NCBI GenBank assembly: GCA_039962225.1 | Contig: JAMPKV010000003.1 | Span: 124,001 to 188,000, forward strand | Origin: Microcoleus sp. AS-A8 | GTDB taxonomy: Bacteria; Cyanobacteriota; Cyanobacteriia; Cyanobacteriales; Coleofasciculaceae | DNA length: 64,000 nucleotides | Direction: 5' to 3' | In this document: positions 52,061 to 60,655 of the stretch, one piece after another | Layout of the letters: each line of letters opens with the position of its first letter | Position numbering within the stretch: the first letter of the stretch is position 1 | Notes under the pieces: model-generated | Databases searched by the model: none | What the model saw: the letters and a program-made list of their open reading frames with translations, nothing else | What the model was told of the DNA's origin: nothing | Program-made: the position numbers and the translations under genes

Positions 52061-52318
52061 ATGCGAGATTCGATTATGTTCCAGGAGGACGCCTATGTTG
52101 TTCTGGAAACCAACCAGCCTGAACAAATCCTCACCCCTGAAGAGTTACTCGAAAAACTCAAGGCGGTTTTGAGCCAACGCCAGGATGATTTGCCGCGTGA
52201 TGTGCAGAAGTTTAGCGCCCTACAGGAGCAAGCCCAGTATCTGATGGAAACCTCATGTGAGTTGGATGTCGGGCCGGAAGGGTACTTACAGTGGTACGTC
52301 GTGCGGCTGGAAAAGTAA
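52061..52318 (+). CDS. Chlororespiratory reduction protein 7 (CRR7) family
   Basis: 85 residues from ATG 52061 (TTG 52055 in frame upstream). The core DAYVVLETNQPEQILTPEEL, LPRDVQKFSALQEQAQYL and CELDVGPEGYLQWYVVRLEK match the CRR7 family. In plants CRR7 is needed to assemble the chloroplast NDH complex; in cyanobacteria the role is presumably NDH-1 assembly or stability. A DUF2854 gene converges with it, 2 bases away. Confidence 0.88.
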   Translation: MRDSIMFQEDAYVVLETNQPEQILTPEELLEKLKAVLSQRQDDLPRDVQKFSALQEQAQYLMETSCELDVGPEGYLQWYVVRLEK

Positions 52319-52320
52319 GT

Positions 52321-52881
52321 TTAGCTCGTGACGGGTTGGGGTGTTGCAATCAGCGCCACATCCACACGGTTGTCTTCAGCTTGTGATAAATCCACTCGGA
52401 TATCCGGCCCGAAGAATTTTTCAATCTTCTCTCGCTTTTGTTGCCACGTCTCGAAGGGAATCAGGGGCGACTCAAATTCTAAGATGAGTGTGTAAGCCCC
52501 ATCCACTTCGGTTTCTCGTAACCCCACAAGCAGCGGTCTTTCCTCATCCGTAGGCGATAGTTTCAGGCTTTCGAGGGAGCTATCCAGATGGGCTGTTTGA
52601 CCGTAACGATACCGTGTTACATCTTTACGAATTTGGTTTTGGGTGGAAGTGGCTTGAATATCTCGGAGTTTGAGTACGGACGGAGCTGTGGGTTGGCTCA
52701 AGCGTATCGGCTTTAATTCAGAGGCTTTGAGGGCAAGACCCCCCAATAAAATGGGAATTCCATAAAAGAATCCAACCAGATTCAAGGTGGCATTGCCAGT
52801 AGCATAGGCAACAAAACCCATCAGGGTGAGAATGCCACCTATCGACAAACCTAACGTTCCCAAGGAAGTTTGACGTAACAT
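52321..52881 (-). CDS. DUF2854 family membrane protein
   Basis: 186 residues from ATG 52881. Two adjoining N-terminal hydrophobic segments (LGLSIGGILTLMGFVAYATG and LVGFFYGIPILLGGLALKAS) precede a soluble domain with RYRYGQTAHLDSSLESLKLS and a beta-rich end. This matches DUF2854, shared by cyanobacteria and plastids, function unknown. It is placed tail to tail with CRR7, another green-lineage protein. Confidence 0.85.
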   Translation of the reverse strand: MLRQTSLGTLGLSIGGILTLMGFVAYATGNATLNLVGFFYGIPILLGGLALKASELKPIRLSQPTAPSVLKLRDIQATSTQNQIRKDVTRYRYGQTAHLDSSLESLKLSPTDEERPLLVGLRETEVDGAYTLILEFESPLIPFETWQQKREKIEKFFGPDIRVDLSQAEDNRVDVALIATPQPVTS

Positions 52882-53250
52882 CGTAATTAAGTTATTTCTC
52901 CAGGAATCACTTCAGCTTTATTATCCTTGCCTGTGGGTGAGATCTGGAGTGTATTGCACAAAGTCAGTCCTCAGGATGCCGCTTTGTTTCTCAGGTTCGG
53001 AGCAATAGGGAGTGTACAACTGTTTATGACCCAGAGACTTTGTGTAAAGGGTAGAAATTTTTTAAGTCAGGTTTTGGGTTGCCGACGCTATTTTTCCAGA
53101 ACGGCTACGCTAACGCAGCGGCTTTGTTCACAGCACGCTGATTGCAGTGTTTAGGCATTAAGCACCACGAGTCATAGCTAGAACGACTCCGATCATGATA
53201 AATCAGTCGCCTTTGTCTGCTGTCCTCAATACCAAAGTAGAGTTTTTAAA
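52882..53250. other. Intergenic region
   Basis: No credible gene. A short dispersed-repeat-like stretch (GGCTACGCTAACGCAGCGG near 53101-53121) of a type common in cyanobacterial spacers is present. A 75-codon frame here overlaps it and looks spurious. Confidence 0.4.
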
Positions 53251-53511
53251 ATGATCAAACAAGAAAATCAAAAAACGACAAGAAAAAATAGTGTAATTTT
53301 AGACCAGCTCAATTCTCTGCAACAAGAGGATGAAACGCTGTATAACATCTTGGCGGTGGATGTCTGGGCTTTAGCTAAAACGATGGATGAGTTTCAACCA
53401 GGCTTCTGGTCGGCTTTTATGAAAAATCGAGAGAAAGCCCTCAAGCGGTTTATTTCTGAGGTCATCAAGAACAAGCCAACGAATCCTAAGCGTCCTCCCT
53501 TCCTGCGCTAG
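53251..53511 (+). CDS. Hypothetical small basic protein
   Basis: 86 residues from ATG 53251. Charged N-terminus (KQENQKTTRKN), then an amphipathic helical part, LDQLNSLQQEDETLYNILAV and FQPGFWSAFMKNREKALKRF, ending basic and proline-rich (KPTNPKRPPFLR). It is read as real because no larger frame competes and the next small gene follows 41 bases later in the same direction. Family and function unknown. Confidence 0.6.
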   Translation: MIKQENQKTTRKNSVILDQLNSLQQEDETLYNILAVDVWALAKTMDEFQPGFWSAFMKNREKALKRFISEVIKNKPTNPKRPPFLR

Positions 53512-53552
53512 GCTTAATTTGTAGGCAGATAAGTGTGAGGTAAAGTAAGCCC

Positions 53553-53741
53553 ATGATGGACCCACAAACGCTTCGGGAACGGATTACTCTAATTGAAAGC
53601 CATCGGGAGTCTCTGGTGCAGCTTTTAGAGAAACCCGACCTAGGTACCCTGAGAATCGATGTGAATCAGGCGCTGGAAGAACTAGATGACTTGATTGAAG
53701 AGTTTAAGCTTACTTTTCCCCAAGGGAGAGGAACTAACTAA
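53553..53741 (+). CDS. Hypothetical small acidic helical protein
   Basis: 62 residues from ATG 53553 (an immediate second ATG at 53556 is possible). Two helices with heptad spacing: LRERITLIESHRESLVQLLE and VNQALEELDDLIEEFKLTF. Acidic, no signal peptide. It probably forms an operon with the 86-residue gene upstream and is followed by a hairpin terminator. Function unknown. Confidence 0.6.
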   Translation: MMDPQTLRERITLIESHRESLVQLLEKPDLGTLRIDVNQALEELDDLIEEFKLTFPQGRGTN

Positions 53742-53784
53742 GATCTCATCCTTTGATCAAGCTAAAACTAAAGCTAAAGATTAA

Positions 53785-53814
53785 GCCGCTCTTTTCGGTT
53801 TTTTACAGAGCGGC
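53785..53814. terminator. Hairpin between convergent genes
   Basis: 8-bp stem GCCGCTCT (53785-53792) with AGAGCGGC (53807-53814) and a T-rich loop. It lies between the 62-aa gene and a minus-strand regulator, and may serve both directions; T-runs are weak. Confidence 0.5.
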
Positions 53815-53832
53815 AATTTCTTATCAGCGCTC

Positions 53833-54264
53833 TTAATCGTTGCAGTTCGTATTCTCTGTGCCGTCTAATGGGTTGGTTTTGCGGTCACCCAGTTGCTTGA
53901 CTAAGTTGATGAGGTCTTTGGTGGCGGTGTCTTTTTTACAAAAAACATCGATTGGCGCGGTTTGGCTCATGACCTCTAACTGGGGGTCTTCCACTGAGGA
54001 GTAGGCAATGATTTGAGTGGTAGGTTCGATGCTTTTGATATGACTGGACGCGCTCAAACCATCCATGACGGGCATTTGTAGGTCGAGGATAATTACATCG
54101 GGGCGATAACGCTCAACCATCTCAATGGCTTCTTTGCCATTGCTAGCAAGACCAACGATATCGATATGGCTTTGTGCCGAAAGCGCTAGCTTCAGGCTGA
54201 CACGCGTTAATTCATGGTCATCAACCACAAGTACACGTAATATGGGATTCTGACAGGACAACAT
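53833..54264 (-). CDS. Receiver-only response regulator (NarL-type receiver without HTH)
   Basis: 143 residues from ATG 54264. The receiver has VVDDH, Asp61 (VIILDLQMPVMDG), Ser in AYSSVED and Lys in VFCKKD. It resembles NarL/FixJ receivers (a HELTRVSLKLAL helix start), but the chain ends after about 15 polar residues (RKTNPLDGTENTNCND), with no LuxR-type helix-turn-helix. The HTH is absent in the next frame as well, so a stand-alone receiver is likelier than a frameshift. Confidence 0.85.
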   Translation of the reverse strand: MLSCQNPILRVLVVDDHELTRVSLKLALSAQSHIDIVGLASNGKEAIEMVERYRPDVIILDLQMPVMDGLSASSHIKSIEPTTQIIAYSSVEDPQLEVMSQTAPIDVFCKKDTATKDLINLVKQLGDRKTNPLDGTENTNCND

Positions 54265-54822
54265 AAGCTAATACTGGGGGTAATGTTAAATCACCATCTG
54301 ACGCTTCTTAGTGTAAGCGGATGAAGCTTTTACTTCCTCTACCGTTCGAGTGAATCAATTGATACAAACTCGGTTTCGACTACTGTAAGTAATACTTATA
54401 AAGTAAAAGTGAAGATTATGAAACGGGTCGAGCAATAAAGTTTTGATGAAGAATTCCCTCAAGTTGTCATGATTTCTGGTATTGAGTGCAGTAATAGCTG
54501 ATATTTGCCTGAATGGGTGGATGAATTTCTTTGAAGGCTGGTGCGTCCCGCTTCTGCGCTAATGCTAACCCGTCTTAGGGGTTATGCCAAGTGAGCGATC
54601 GCGATTTAGGTTCAGCCATTTTTTGCTTGCTGTAAAATTCTAAAAGTATTAGGTTTATATCAGTTGAGTTATCGCATCACTCAGTGTGGCAAATCCTCGT
54701 TGCTCTAAAAAGTCTTGATCTTGAATTACGAAGTGTAACTTTTGATGTAATCATGCTTCGCAAGATTTCCAGATTTACTCCAAATTACCCAATTAACTGC
54801 TAGACAGGGAGTGCGATCGCCT
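54265..54822. other. Intergenic region
   Basis: 560 bases, no gene recognised. A GCGATCGC octamer sits near 54596 and another near 54813, just after the stop of the next gene. Confidence 0.4.
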
Positions 54823-55095
54823 TCACTGCCTATCCAACAAGCGCAACTTCTGCGAAAGCCTAATATAGTGCACCCAAGGTTGTTCAGATAACTGTGACAC
54901 CGCATTAGCAGACAGCGTTGCCGTCAACACATCCCGTCCCTTCGTAACGTTAACACCCAAGCTTTCTAAAAAAGCAGTAGCCTTTGCGTCGGGGACTGGC
55001 TCAGTGTGAATAAAGACAACTAAACTCTGTTCTTCTGAGTCTTGAACTTCATTCAGCGCCATAGCCAACGCTGTGTCCAGTTTCTTATAATTCAT
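54823..55095 (-). CDS. Stand-alone subtilase propeptide (I9-like) homologue
   Basis: 90 residues from ATG 55095. Its sequence runs parallel to the N-terminal region of the subtilase encoded just upstream: LDTALAMALNEVQ against ISAGLLVALEDYQ, LVVFIHTE against TVVFIYCDE, and LSEQPWVHYIRLSQKLRLLD against LSEEPTVHRIKPSRYLRLLMD, with the same spacing. That protease segment acts as the pro-domain, so this looks like a free pro-domain that could inhibit or help fold the protease. It lies 104 bases downstream, behind a terminator. Confidence 0.7.
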   Translation of the reverse strand: MNYKKLDTALAMALNEVQDSEEQSLVVFIHTEPVPDAKATAFLESLGVNVTKGRDVLTATLSANAVSQLSEQPWVHYIRLSQKLRLLDRQ

Positions 55096-55141
55096 TGCCC
55101 ATTTTTTGAATTAAATACCTTCCACCCTTCTAGCGCATTAG

Positions 55142-55175
55142 AAAAAAGTAGGAGTACAAAACTTTGCACTCCTAC
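55142..55175 (-). terminator. Intrinsic terminator of the subtilase gene
   Basis: Perfect 8-bp stem GTAGGAGT/ACTCCTAC (55148-55155 and 55168-55175), followed on the minus strand by six T (55147-55142). It starts 24 bases after the subtilase stop. Confidence 0.85.
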
Positions 55176-55198
55176 AGCATCACAGATCGATCAGAAAG

Positions 55199-56959
55199 CT
55201 ATAAATTTAGAGCATTAATCAGTCCAAAGCCCCATTTCGGGTCAAAGGTTCCTGCGGGCTGTCCTGGAATCTGACTATTTTCTCGCAGCAGTTCCTTCAC
55301 AACCTCTGGTTGAAGACTCGGATCGCGCTCTAGCAGTAGGGCAACAATACCCGCGAGGAATGGGCACGCCATACTCGTACCAGCATTCACCACATACTTA
55401 GTATTAACCATTTCCCCTCGCGACGGACTTGAATCAGTCGAAAGCGCAGAAGTAATCATCGCTCCAGGTGCGGCTAAATCTGGCTTCTCCTCGCCATTAC
55501 GCAGAGGGCCTTCGCTGCTAAAGTCAGAAATGTCGTCCAAATCGAGTCCAACTTCTCGCTTCTGATTATCAATATCAGTGTATTCTACTTTCGTGGTGTA
55601 GGAGGCAACGGTGATGGCACGCTGCGAGGCTCCTGGGGAACCAATCTTCATCGAGTCCTTGGCGCTGGTTCCCGTAAAAATCACTTGAGGTATGGGTTGA
55701 CCATCCAACGTCCACACATCCACCCGTGCGTCTGTTGTTGAAGGATTACGCAACCGCAACTGCCAAACCCCTCCTTTGACGGGAAGAGTTCCCACACCGC
55801 GCAGTTGAACGAAGAAATTATGGTCGCCGTTGGCTGGATCTGGGCCAGGTGTGGCAATCACAACCCGCGCATCAGTCAGCGTGTAGTCCTGCGCTGGATT
55901 GTCACTGGTGATAACCGATTGAAACGGCGTCACGTATCCGCCGGGAGTCCGCACTGATACTTCTAAAGTGCTGTTACCGGGATACCAGCCGTTTAACCAG
56001 GCGACTCCGACACCCCGGTTAGCCACGTTAAAACGCATCGTGCGCGTATTTCCTGGCAGCGCCACAGCTTGACCATGAATGTTATCATTCCCCTCATTGC
56101 CCGCCGCACAGCAGACAATCCGTCCTGGCCCTGATTCAGCGTCAATGATTTGGGAAAGCGAGTCGCTACCGTCATGGGCATCGGCATGTCCACCGAGGCT
56201 CAAATTCACTACAGCAGGGCGTCCCAGTTCACCAGCTACCCGAAAAATGTAGCGGATGCCATCGGCAATGTGGGCATCCTGAAGGTCACTTTTAACGATG
56301 ACGTAGTCTGCCCCAGGTGCTACACCTGCATAGGTGGTATCGACACCGGCGGCAATTCCCGCAACGTGGGTTCCATGACCTACGGTATCGCGGGATGTAG
56401 TGAGTTGTCCTTCGGTCAATTCAATTCCATAGCCACCCTCTGCCACCCCTGAACCCGGTAACTCCTGATCCCAAATGCGTAAAATCCGTCCTTGGAAGGC
56501 AGGATGATTGGGGTCAATGCCACTGTCCACAATGCCAACAATTACGCCCTTGCCCGTTAGCCCCGTTTGGCTTTTAAACTGGGGCAGATTCACTTTAGCT
56601 GGGGCAACGTCCATCAGCAGTCGCAAGTAGCGTGATGGCTTGATGCGATGAACAGTTGGTTCTTCCGATAAGGGATCTAAACTGTCGATCGGTAAGATTG
56701 CCGTCCGCACACGGCCTGTGGATTGGTTGACATAAATGTCATATTCTGCTAGATGTTCAAGATTAGCATCCTCGTCACAGTAAATAAAAACAACGGTACG
56801 GGTTGGCTTAAGACTCTCTTCGGAGGAGATGATACCCAGCGATTGCCCAAGGGGCACCAGCAAAGCTGATCGCTTGAGTGGAATTAAAGCTTCTGCACCT
56901 TCTGCTTGGTAGTCTTCTAGGGCAACTAGTAATCCAGCAGAAATTTTTTCAGGTTGCAT
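55199..56959 (-). CDS. Subtilisin-like serine peptidase (family S8)
   Basis: 586 residues from ATG 56959. The catalytic triad is intact: Asp145 (VGIVDSGIDPNHPAF), His195 (GHGTHVAGIAAG) and Ser in the AGTSMACPFLAGIVALLL block, with the oxyanion-hole Asn in CAAGNEGND. Residues 1-120 form an I9-like pro-domain. An insert of about 150 residues between the Asn and Ser motifs (from NTRMRFNVANRGVGVAWLNG onward) resembles a beta-sandwich. There is no signal peptide, so the site of action is unclear. A free pro-domain homologue lies downstream. Confidence 0.92.
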   Translation of the reverse strand: MQPEKISAGLLVALEDYQAEGAEALIPLKRSALLVPLGQSLGIISSEESLKPTRTVVFIYCDEDANLEHLAEYDIYVNQSTGRVRTAILPIDSLDPLSEEPTVHRIKPSRYLRLLMDVAPAKVNLPQFKSQTGLTGKGVIVGIVDSGIDPNHPAFQGRILRIWDQELPGSGVAEGGYGIELTEGQLTTSRDTVGHGTHVAGIAAGVDTTYAGVAPGADYVIVKSDLQDAHIADGIRYIFRVAGELGRPAVVNLSLGGHADAHDGSDSLSQIIDAESGPGRIVCCAAGNEGNDNIHGQAVALPGNTRTMRFNVANRGVGVAWLNGWYPGNSTLEVSVRTPGGYVTPFQSVITSDNPAQDYTLTDARVVIATPGPDPANGDHNFFVQLRGVGTLPVKGGVWQLRLRNPSTTDARVDVWTLDGQPIPQVIFTGTSAKDSMKIGSPGASQRAITVASYTTKVEYTDIDNQKREVGLDLDDISDFSSEGPLRNGEEKPDLAAPGAMITSALSTDSSPSRGEMVNTKYVVNAGTSMACPFLAGIVALLLERDPSLQPEVVKELLRENSQIPGQPAGTFDPKWGFGLINALNL

Positions 56960-57374
56960 ATCTGACCTCTTGCGTAATCAGTGTCCAATTTAAATAATCG
57001 TGAAAGCTATCAGCCCTGCTTCCCTGGGGCGATCGCTGAAGTAGATAAAGTTTATATAGACCCATCTAGTCTTAACACGACATGAGCTTCTCGTACTGAT
57101 GGTGGACAACCCCCCTATAGCTGATAGCTTGCCCAGAAATGTTGTTGTGAAACCGGCTCCACAATATTTTTGCCAACGATGGGGTTTGCTGATCACCCTA
57201 GATGTTCAAAAGCTGTTTTAGTGACTACTTTGTATTCTGGAAAATCTTTTGAGCTATTGCAGGTACCCTTGAGGGTACTCTTTGCCAAACCGCTGCAATG
57301 ATTTTCTACCAGAAGTTCGACACGCAAAATGCAGAGTATCTCTAATCTGGTGATGGAATACTAGAAAACCATCT
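56960..57374. other. Intergenic region between divergent subtilase and GH13 genes
   Basis: 415 bases with no gene. Contains a nested inverted repeat at 57256-57299 and a GCGATCGC near 57029. Promoters of both flanking genes should lie here. Confidence 0.5.
57256..57299. promoter_or_regulatory. Nested inverted repeat upstream of the GH13 gene
   Basis: Outer arms ATTGCAG (57256-57262) and CTGCAAT (57293-57299) enclose a perfect GTACCC-TTGA-GGGTAC hairpin (57263-57278). It lies 76 bases ahead of the GH13 start and could be an operator or a leader hairpin. Confidence 0.4.
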
Positions 57375-58841
57375 ATGCAGATTCAAACGCCAGATTGGGT
57401 TAAACACGCTGTTTTTTACCAAATTTTTCCAGATCGCTTTGCCAGAAGCCAGCAACCTCGCAAGCGGCTTTTAAAGAATGCCCGTTGGGAAGATTGGAAT
57501 GCGATGCCGACGCTCCAAGGTTACAAGGGCGGAGATTTATGGGGCGTCATGGAGCAACTGGACTACTTGCAGGATTTAGGCATTAACGCGATTTACTTCA
57601 CCCCCATCTTTCAATCTGCTAGTAATCACCGCTACCACACCCATGATTATTACCAAGTCGATCCCATGTTGGGGGGAAATCCAGCATTTAAGGAACTGCT
57701 AGACGCCTGCCACCAACGGGATATTAAGGTGGTTTTGGATGGGGTATTTAACCATTCCAGTCGCGGCTTTTTCTTCTTCCACGATGTTCTGGAAAATGGC
57801 CCTCATTCGCCTTGGGTGAATTGGTTCAAAATTCACGAGTGGCCGGTATCTCCCTATAACGGTGAGTTTCCGGCTAACTATGAAGGTTGGGCTGACAATC
57901 GAGCCTTGCCAGTGTTTAACCATGACAACCCAGAAGTGCGGGAATACATCATGGAAATTGCCGAATATTGGATTAAGTTCGGTATTGATGGATGGCGCTT
58001 GGATGTGCCATTCGAGATTAAAACGCCAGGGTTTTGGCAAGAATTTCGCGATCGCGTCAAAGCCGCCAATCCTGAAGCCTATATTGTCGGGGAAGTCTGG
58101 GGAGATTCGCGGGAATGGCTGGATGGTACCCAGTTTGATGGAGTGATGAACTACCTGTTTGCCGCACCCACCATTGCTTTTACCGCAGGCGATCGCGTAG
58201 ACATTGAGCAAGTACAAGACCGCTCTTACCATCCCTACCCCCCGCTATTTGCCAAGGAGTATGGCGATAAAATCCAAGAATTGCTGCAATTTTACCCCTG
58301 GGAGATTCAGCTAACCCAACTGAATTTGCTTGCCAGCCATGATACAGCACGGCTGATTTCAATTGCTGGAGACGATAAACCCAGTGTGGAATTAGCCACG
58401 CTATTGCTCATGACGTTTCCCGGTGCTCCCAGTATCTACTATGGCGATGAAGTCGGCTTACCGGGTCGTTTAGACCCAGACTCTCGTCGTGGCTTTCCGA
58501 TGGAAGCTCACTGGGAGGCTGATGTTATAGAATACCACCGGAAACTGATTGCTCTGCGGCACGCTTACCCCGCTCTTCGTACAGGTACCTATCAAGTTCT
58601 CTATGCTGAGGGAACTGTTTATGTCTTTGCTCGGATTTTGGGGGCAGAAGAAGTTATCGTCGCTGTTAACATCGGAACTGAACCGGCTAGTGCCAGTATT
58701 CAAACCGATAGTTTACAGTCCCAACCGAGTCAGATGCTCTATGGTAATGCTGAGGCATCCTGGACGAGTGAAGGCGAATCACCACACTTAGCACTGAATC
58801 TTCCCCCTCGCAGTGGCTGCATCCTGGCATCTGCGGGCTGA
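57375..58841 (+). CDS. GH13 alpha-amylase family enzyme (cyclomaltodextrinase/neopullulanase-like)
   Basis: 488 residues from ATG 57375. Full catalytic set: nucleophile Asp210 (GIDGWRLDVP), acid/base Glu240 (YIVGEVWGD) and transition-state Asp323 (LLASHDTAR). The start VFYQIFPDRFA and VLDGVFNHSS are typical of the maltodextrin-cleaving GH13_20 group, but the usual N-terminal beta-sandwich is missing, so the enzyme is shorter. It hydrolyses alpha-1,4 or cyclic glucans in the cytosol; no signal peptide. An inverted repeat upstream may control it. Confidence 0.94.
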   Translation: MQIQTPDWVKHAVFYQIFPDRFARSQQPRKRLLKNARWEDWNAMPTLQGYKGGDLWGVMEQLDYLQDLGINAIYFTPIFQSASNHRYHTHDYYQVDPMLGGNPAFKELLDACHQRDIKVVLDGVFNHSSRGFFFFHDVLENGPHSPWVNWFKIHEWPVSPYNGEFPANYEGWADNRALPVFNHDNPEVREYIMEIAEYWIKFGIDGWRLDVPFEIKTPGFWQEFRDRVKAANPEAYIVGEVWGDSREWLDGTQFDGVMNYLFAAPTIAFTAGDRVDIEQVQDRSYHPYPPLFAKEYGDKIQELLQFYPWEIQLTQLNLLASHDTARLISIAGDDKPSVELATLLLMTFPGAPSIYYGDEVGLPGRLDPDSRRGFPMEAHWEADVIEYHRKLIALRHAYPALRTGTYQVLYAEGTVYVFARILGAEEVIVAVNIGTEPASASIQTDSLQSQPSQMLYGNAEASWTSEGESPHLALNLPPRSGCILASAG

Positions 58842-58854
58842 TTGACACATCAGC

Positions 58855-58895
58855 AAAAAGAAATAGGAGGTACCAATCAATCAGGTGCCTCCTAT
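58855..58895 (-). terminator. Intrinsic terminator of the first fasciclin gene
   Basis: 12-bp stem with one G-T pair (58863-58874 and 58884-58895, ATAGGAGGTACC); on the minus strand it is followed by TTTCTTTTT. It may also stop transcription from the convergent GH13 gene. Confidence 0.8.
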
Positions 58896-58939
58896 GAATT
58901 TAATTAACTACAACCAAGCGGTTGCTCATCACCCCTGCC

Positions 58940-59341
58940 TTAGGCAGGCAGCAGCACAGAGTCGATAACGTGAATTACGCCGTTATCGGCTTCGACATCT
59001 GGGGTAACAACAGTGGCGTCGTTCACCTTGACACCGTTAGAGGCATCAATCTTGACATCAGAACCTTGAACAGTAGTCGCCTTATCAAGCTTGACGACAT
59101 CCGAAGACAGCACTTTGCCAGAAACGACATGATAGGTCAGGATTTTCGTCAACTGAGGAATATCCTTGAGCAGAGAATCTACAGTCCCGGCAGGCAGCTT
59201 AGAAAAAGCCTCATCGGTGGGCGCAAAAACAGTGAAAGGACCAGCGCCCTTGAGAGTGTCTACAAGACCAGCGGCCTGAACAGCAGCCACGAGAGTCTTG
59301 AAAGAACCAGCGCTAACAGCGGTATCTACGATGTCTGCCAT
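58940..59341 (-). CDS. Fasciclin (FAS1) domain protein
   Basis: 133 residues from ATG 59341. A single FAS1 domain makes up the whole protein: H1 motif [19 protein letters not shown] motif [11 protein letters not shown] and H2 motif [16 protein letters not shown]1 domains mediate adhesion. No signal peptide is visible ([12 protein letters not shown]), so export would need a non-classical route. A close paralogue lies 393 bases upstream. Confidence 0.95.
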   Translation of the reverse strand: MADIVDTAVSAGSFKTLVAAVQAAGLVDTLKGAGPFTVFAPTDEAFSKLPAGTVDSLLKDIPQLTKILTYHVVSGKVLSSDVVKLDKATTVQGSDVKIDASNGVKVNDATVVTPDVEADNGVIHVIDSVLLPA

Positions 59342-59542
59342 CTTTGTTACCTAATGTGAAGGTGTATGTGAACTATTGTAAACAGTTTTTCAGATAAAGA
59401 ACGTGTTCAGGATGACAACGACCATAGATAAAATCAGCAATTATGCATATTACAAACCTATACCTCTGCTTAAAAGGAGGCGACAATGAGGTGAAACAGG
59501 TTAAAGCAAATTTAATTTTTGTAAAAAAACATCTACAGATAG

Positions 59543-59580
59543 GAAAAGAGAGCGCGTCTTAGCATAAAGCGGCGCTCTCT
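59543..59580 (-). terminator. Hairpin terminator of the second fasciclin gene
   Basis: 9-bp perfect stem AGAGAGCGC/GCGCTCTCT (59547-59555 and 59572-59580), followed on the minus strand by TTTTCC. It is 155 bases after the stop of the upstream fasciclin gene. Confidence 0.55.
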
Positions 59581-59686
59581 GTGCGGGAGACATCTCCCCA
59601 TAGAATTGGGTTGCGGTTTAACGAGGAGTAATTAAGACAGACCCCATGCGCTGAGCGCGCACAACGAAAGGATGAAAATTCTTATC

Positions 59687-59721
59687 CCTTCTGCCTTCTG
59701 CCTTCTGCCGTCTGCCTTATT
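59687..59721. repeat. Short tandemly repeated heptanucleotide (STRR)
   Basis: CCTTCTG repeated three times, then CCGTCTG and CCTTATT. Such heptad repeats are characteristic of filamentous cyanobacterial genomes. Confidence 0.85.
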
Positions 59722-59734
59722 TTCTAGATAGCGA

Positions 59735-60148
59735 TTAGAACTCCATAATGGCCGGCATCACGATGGAGTCAATGGCGTGAATCACACCGTTGTCGGCAAG
59801 AATATCAGCTTGCAATACGCTCGCCTGATTTACCTTATAACCGTTGGAGCTATCAATCACAAGGACTGAACCTTCAATAGTGGGGGCTTCATCGATTTCG
59901 ACTAGGTTATCGCTCCTCACATCCCCAGGGACAACGTGATAAGCGAGAATTTTCTTGAGCTTGGGGATATCCTGTAATAATTCGTCTAAGGCTCCCTCTG
60001 GCATTTGATCAAACGCCGCATCAACGGGTGCAAATACAGTGAAGGGACCCTCTCCCTTCAGGAGATCTACCAAATCGGCAGCCTCAACCGCCTTGACTAG
60101 CGTGTTGAACGTACCAGCGTTGGCGGCAGTCTCGACGATGTCAGCCAT
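59735..60148 (-). CDS. Fasciclin (FAS1) domain protein, paralogue
   Basis: 137 residues from ATG 60148. The same single FAS1 layout: [28 protein letters not shown] and NGVIHAIDSIVMPA. It is more acidic than its downstream paralogue (ALDELLQDIPK, VEIDEAPTIEG). No signal peptide. The two genes are a tandem duplication that has diverged considerably. Confidence 0.95.
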   Translation of the reverse strand: MADIVETAANAGTFNTLVKAVEAADLVDLLKGEGPFTVFAPVDAAFDQMPEGALDELLQDIPKLKKILAYHVVPGDVRSDNLVEIDEAPTIEGSVLVIDSSNGYKVNQASVLQADILADNGVIHAIDSIVMPAIMEF

Positions 60149-60196
60149 AAGTTTTTTACTGTGTTAAAAGTGTGTTCTGTGTGAAGTACCCTCTAG

Positions 60197-60469
60197 ATGC
60201 AGCATTGGCTACGTCTGGGGCTTCCTGTCTCATTCGCCGTTGCCACGTTAGGTACTATATACGAGTTCGGGACTAAACCCGATGATGGTCTTACACAGCG
60301 TCTCTGGTCTTACGACCTTTATCCCTTGTGGGGAACCCAGGCAGCAACCCGCCTTCCGCAGGTTGTTTTATTCTTGATTCGACACGCTTACCTTGGAATT
60401 ACGGCAATAGCCAACCAGCCGGGGCTTGCGTCTTTCCTAGCTCCGATGTTTCTGCGGCAAGAGTCGTAA
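60197..60469 (+). CDS. Possible small membrane protein, uncertain
   Basis: 90 codons from ATG 60197, with no clear ribosome site. Hydrophobic segments occur near the N-terminus (LRLGLPVSFAVATLGTIY) and middle (LPQVVLFLIRHAYLGITAIA). I recognise no family, and the codons are ordinary. It is divergent from the fasciclin gene with only 48 bases between starts. It may be a chance frame. Confidence 0.3.
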   Translation: MQHWLRLGLPVSFAVATLGTIYEFGTKPDDGLTQRLWSYDLYPLWGTQAATRLPQVVLFLIRHAYLGITAIANQPGLASFLAPMFLRQES

Positions 60470-60655
60470 CTCTACTTCGGAATCAGCCTGTCTGTTCCAT
60501 ACGGCTAGGCGGGTCAGCAACCATTAATATTCTATAAGGAGTATCATGCTTATTCCAGAAGAATTTGGAAATCTCCGTTCCTCGGATTTCCCGACGCTCG
60601 GAAAGCGTAGCGTGCCGCAGGCAGACTCGAAGAGAGCTTCGCCTCCCAATTCTCA
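60470..60655. other. Spacer with dispersed-repeat-like sequence
   Basis: GCTCGGAAAGCGTAGCGTGC (about 60597-60616) and CGCAGGC following resemble short dispersed repeats common in Oscillatoriales spacers. No gene seen. Confidence 0.4.

Larger units (their letters stand above)
59342..59734. other. Spacer between two fasciclin genes
   Basis: Holds the terminator hairpin at 59543-59580 and a heptanucleotide repeat at 59687-59721; no gene seen. Confidence 0.5.

Noticed and set aside
53023-53041. 16-bp match (TGACCCAGAGACTTTG) with 21459-21474
   Set aside because: A single match of that length is expected by chance in a window of this size, and the flanks differ.
52927-53154. 75-codon frame after DUF2854
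   Set aside because: Overlaps a dispersed-repeat-like sequence and starts at TTG without a ribosome site.
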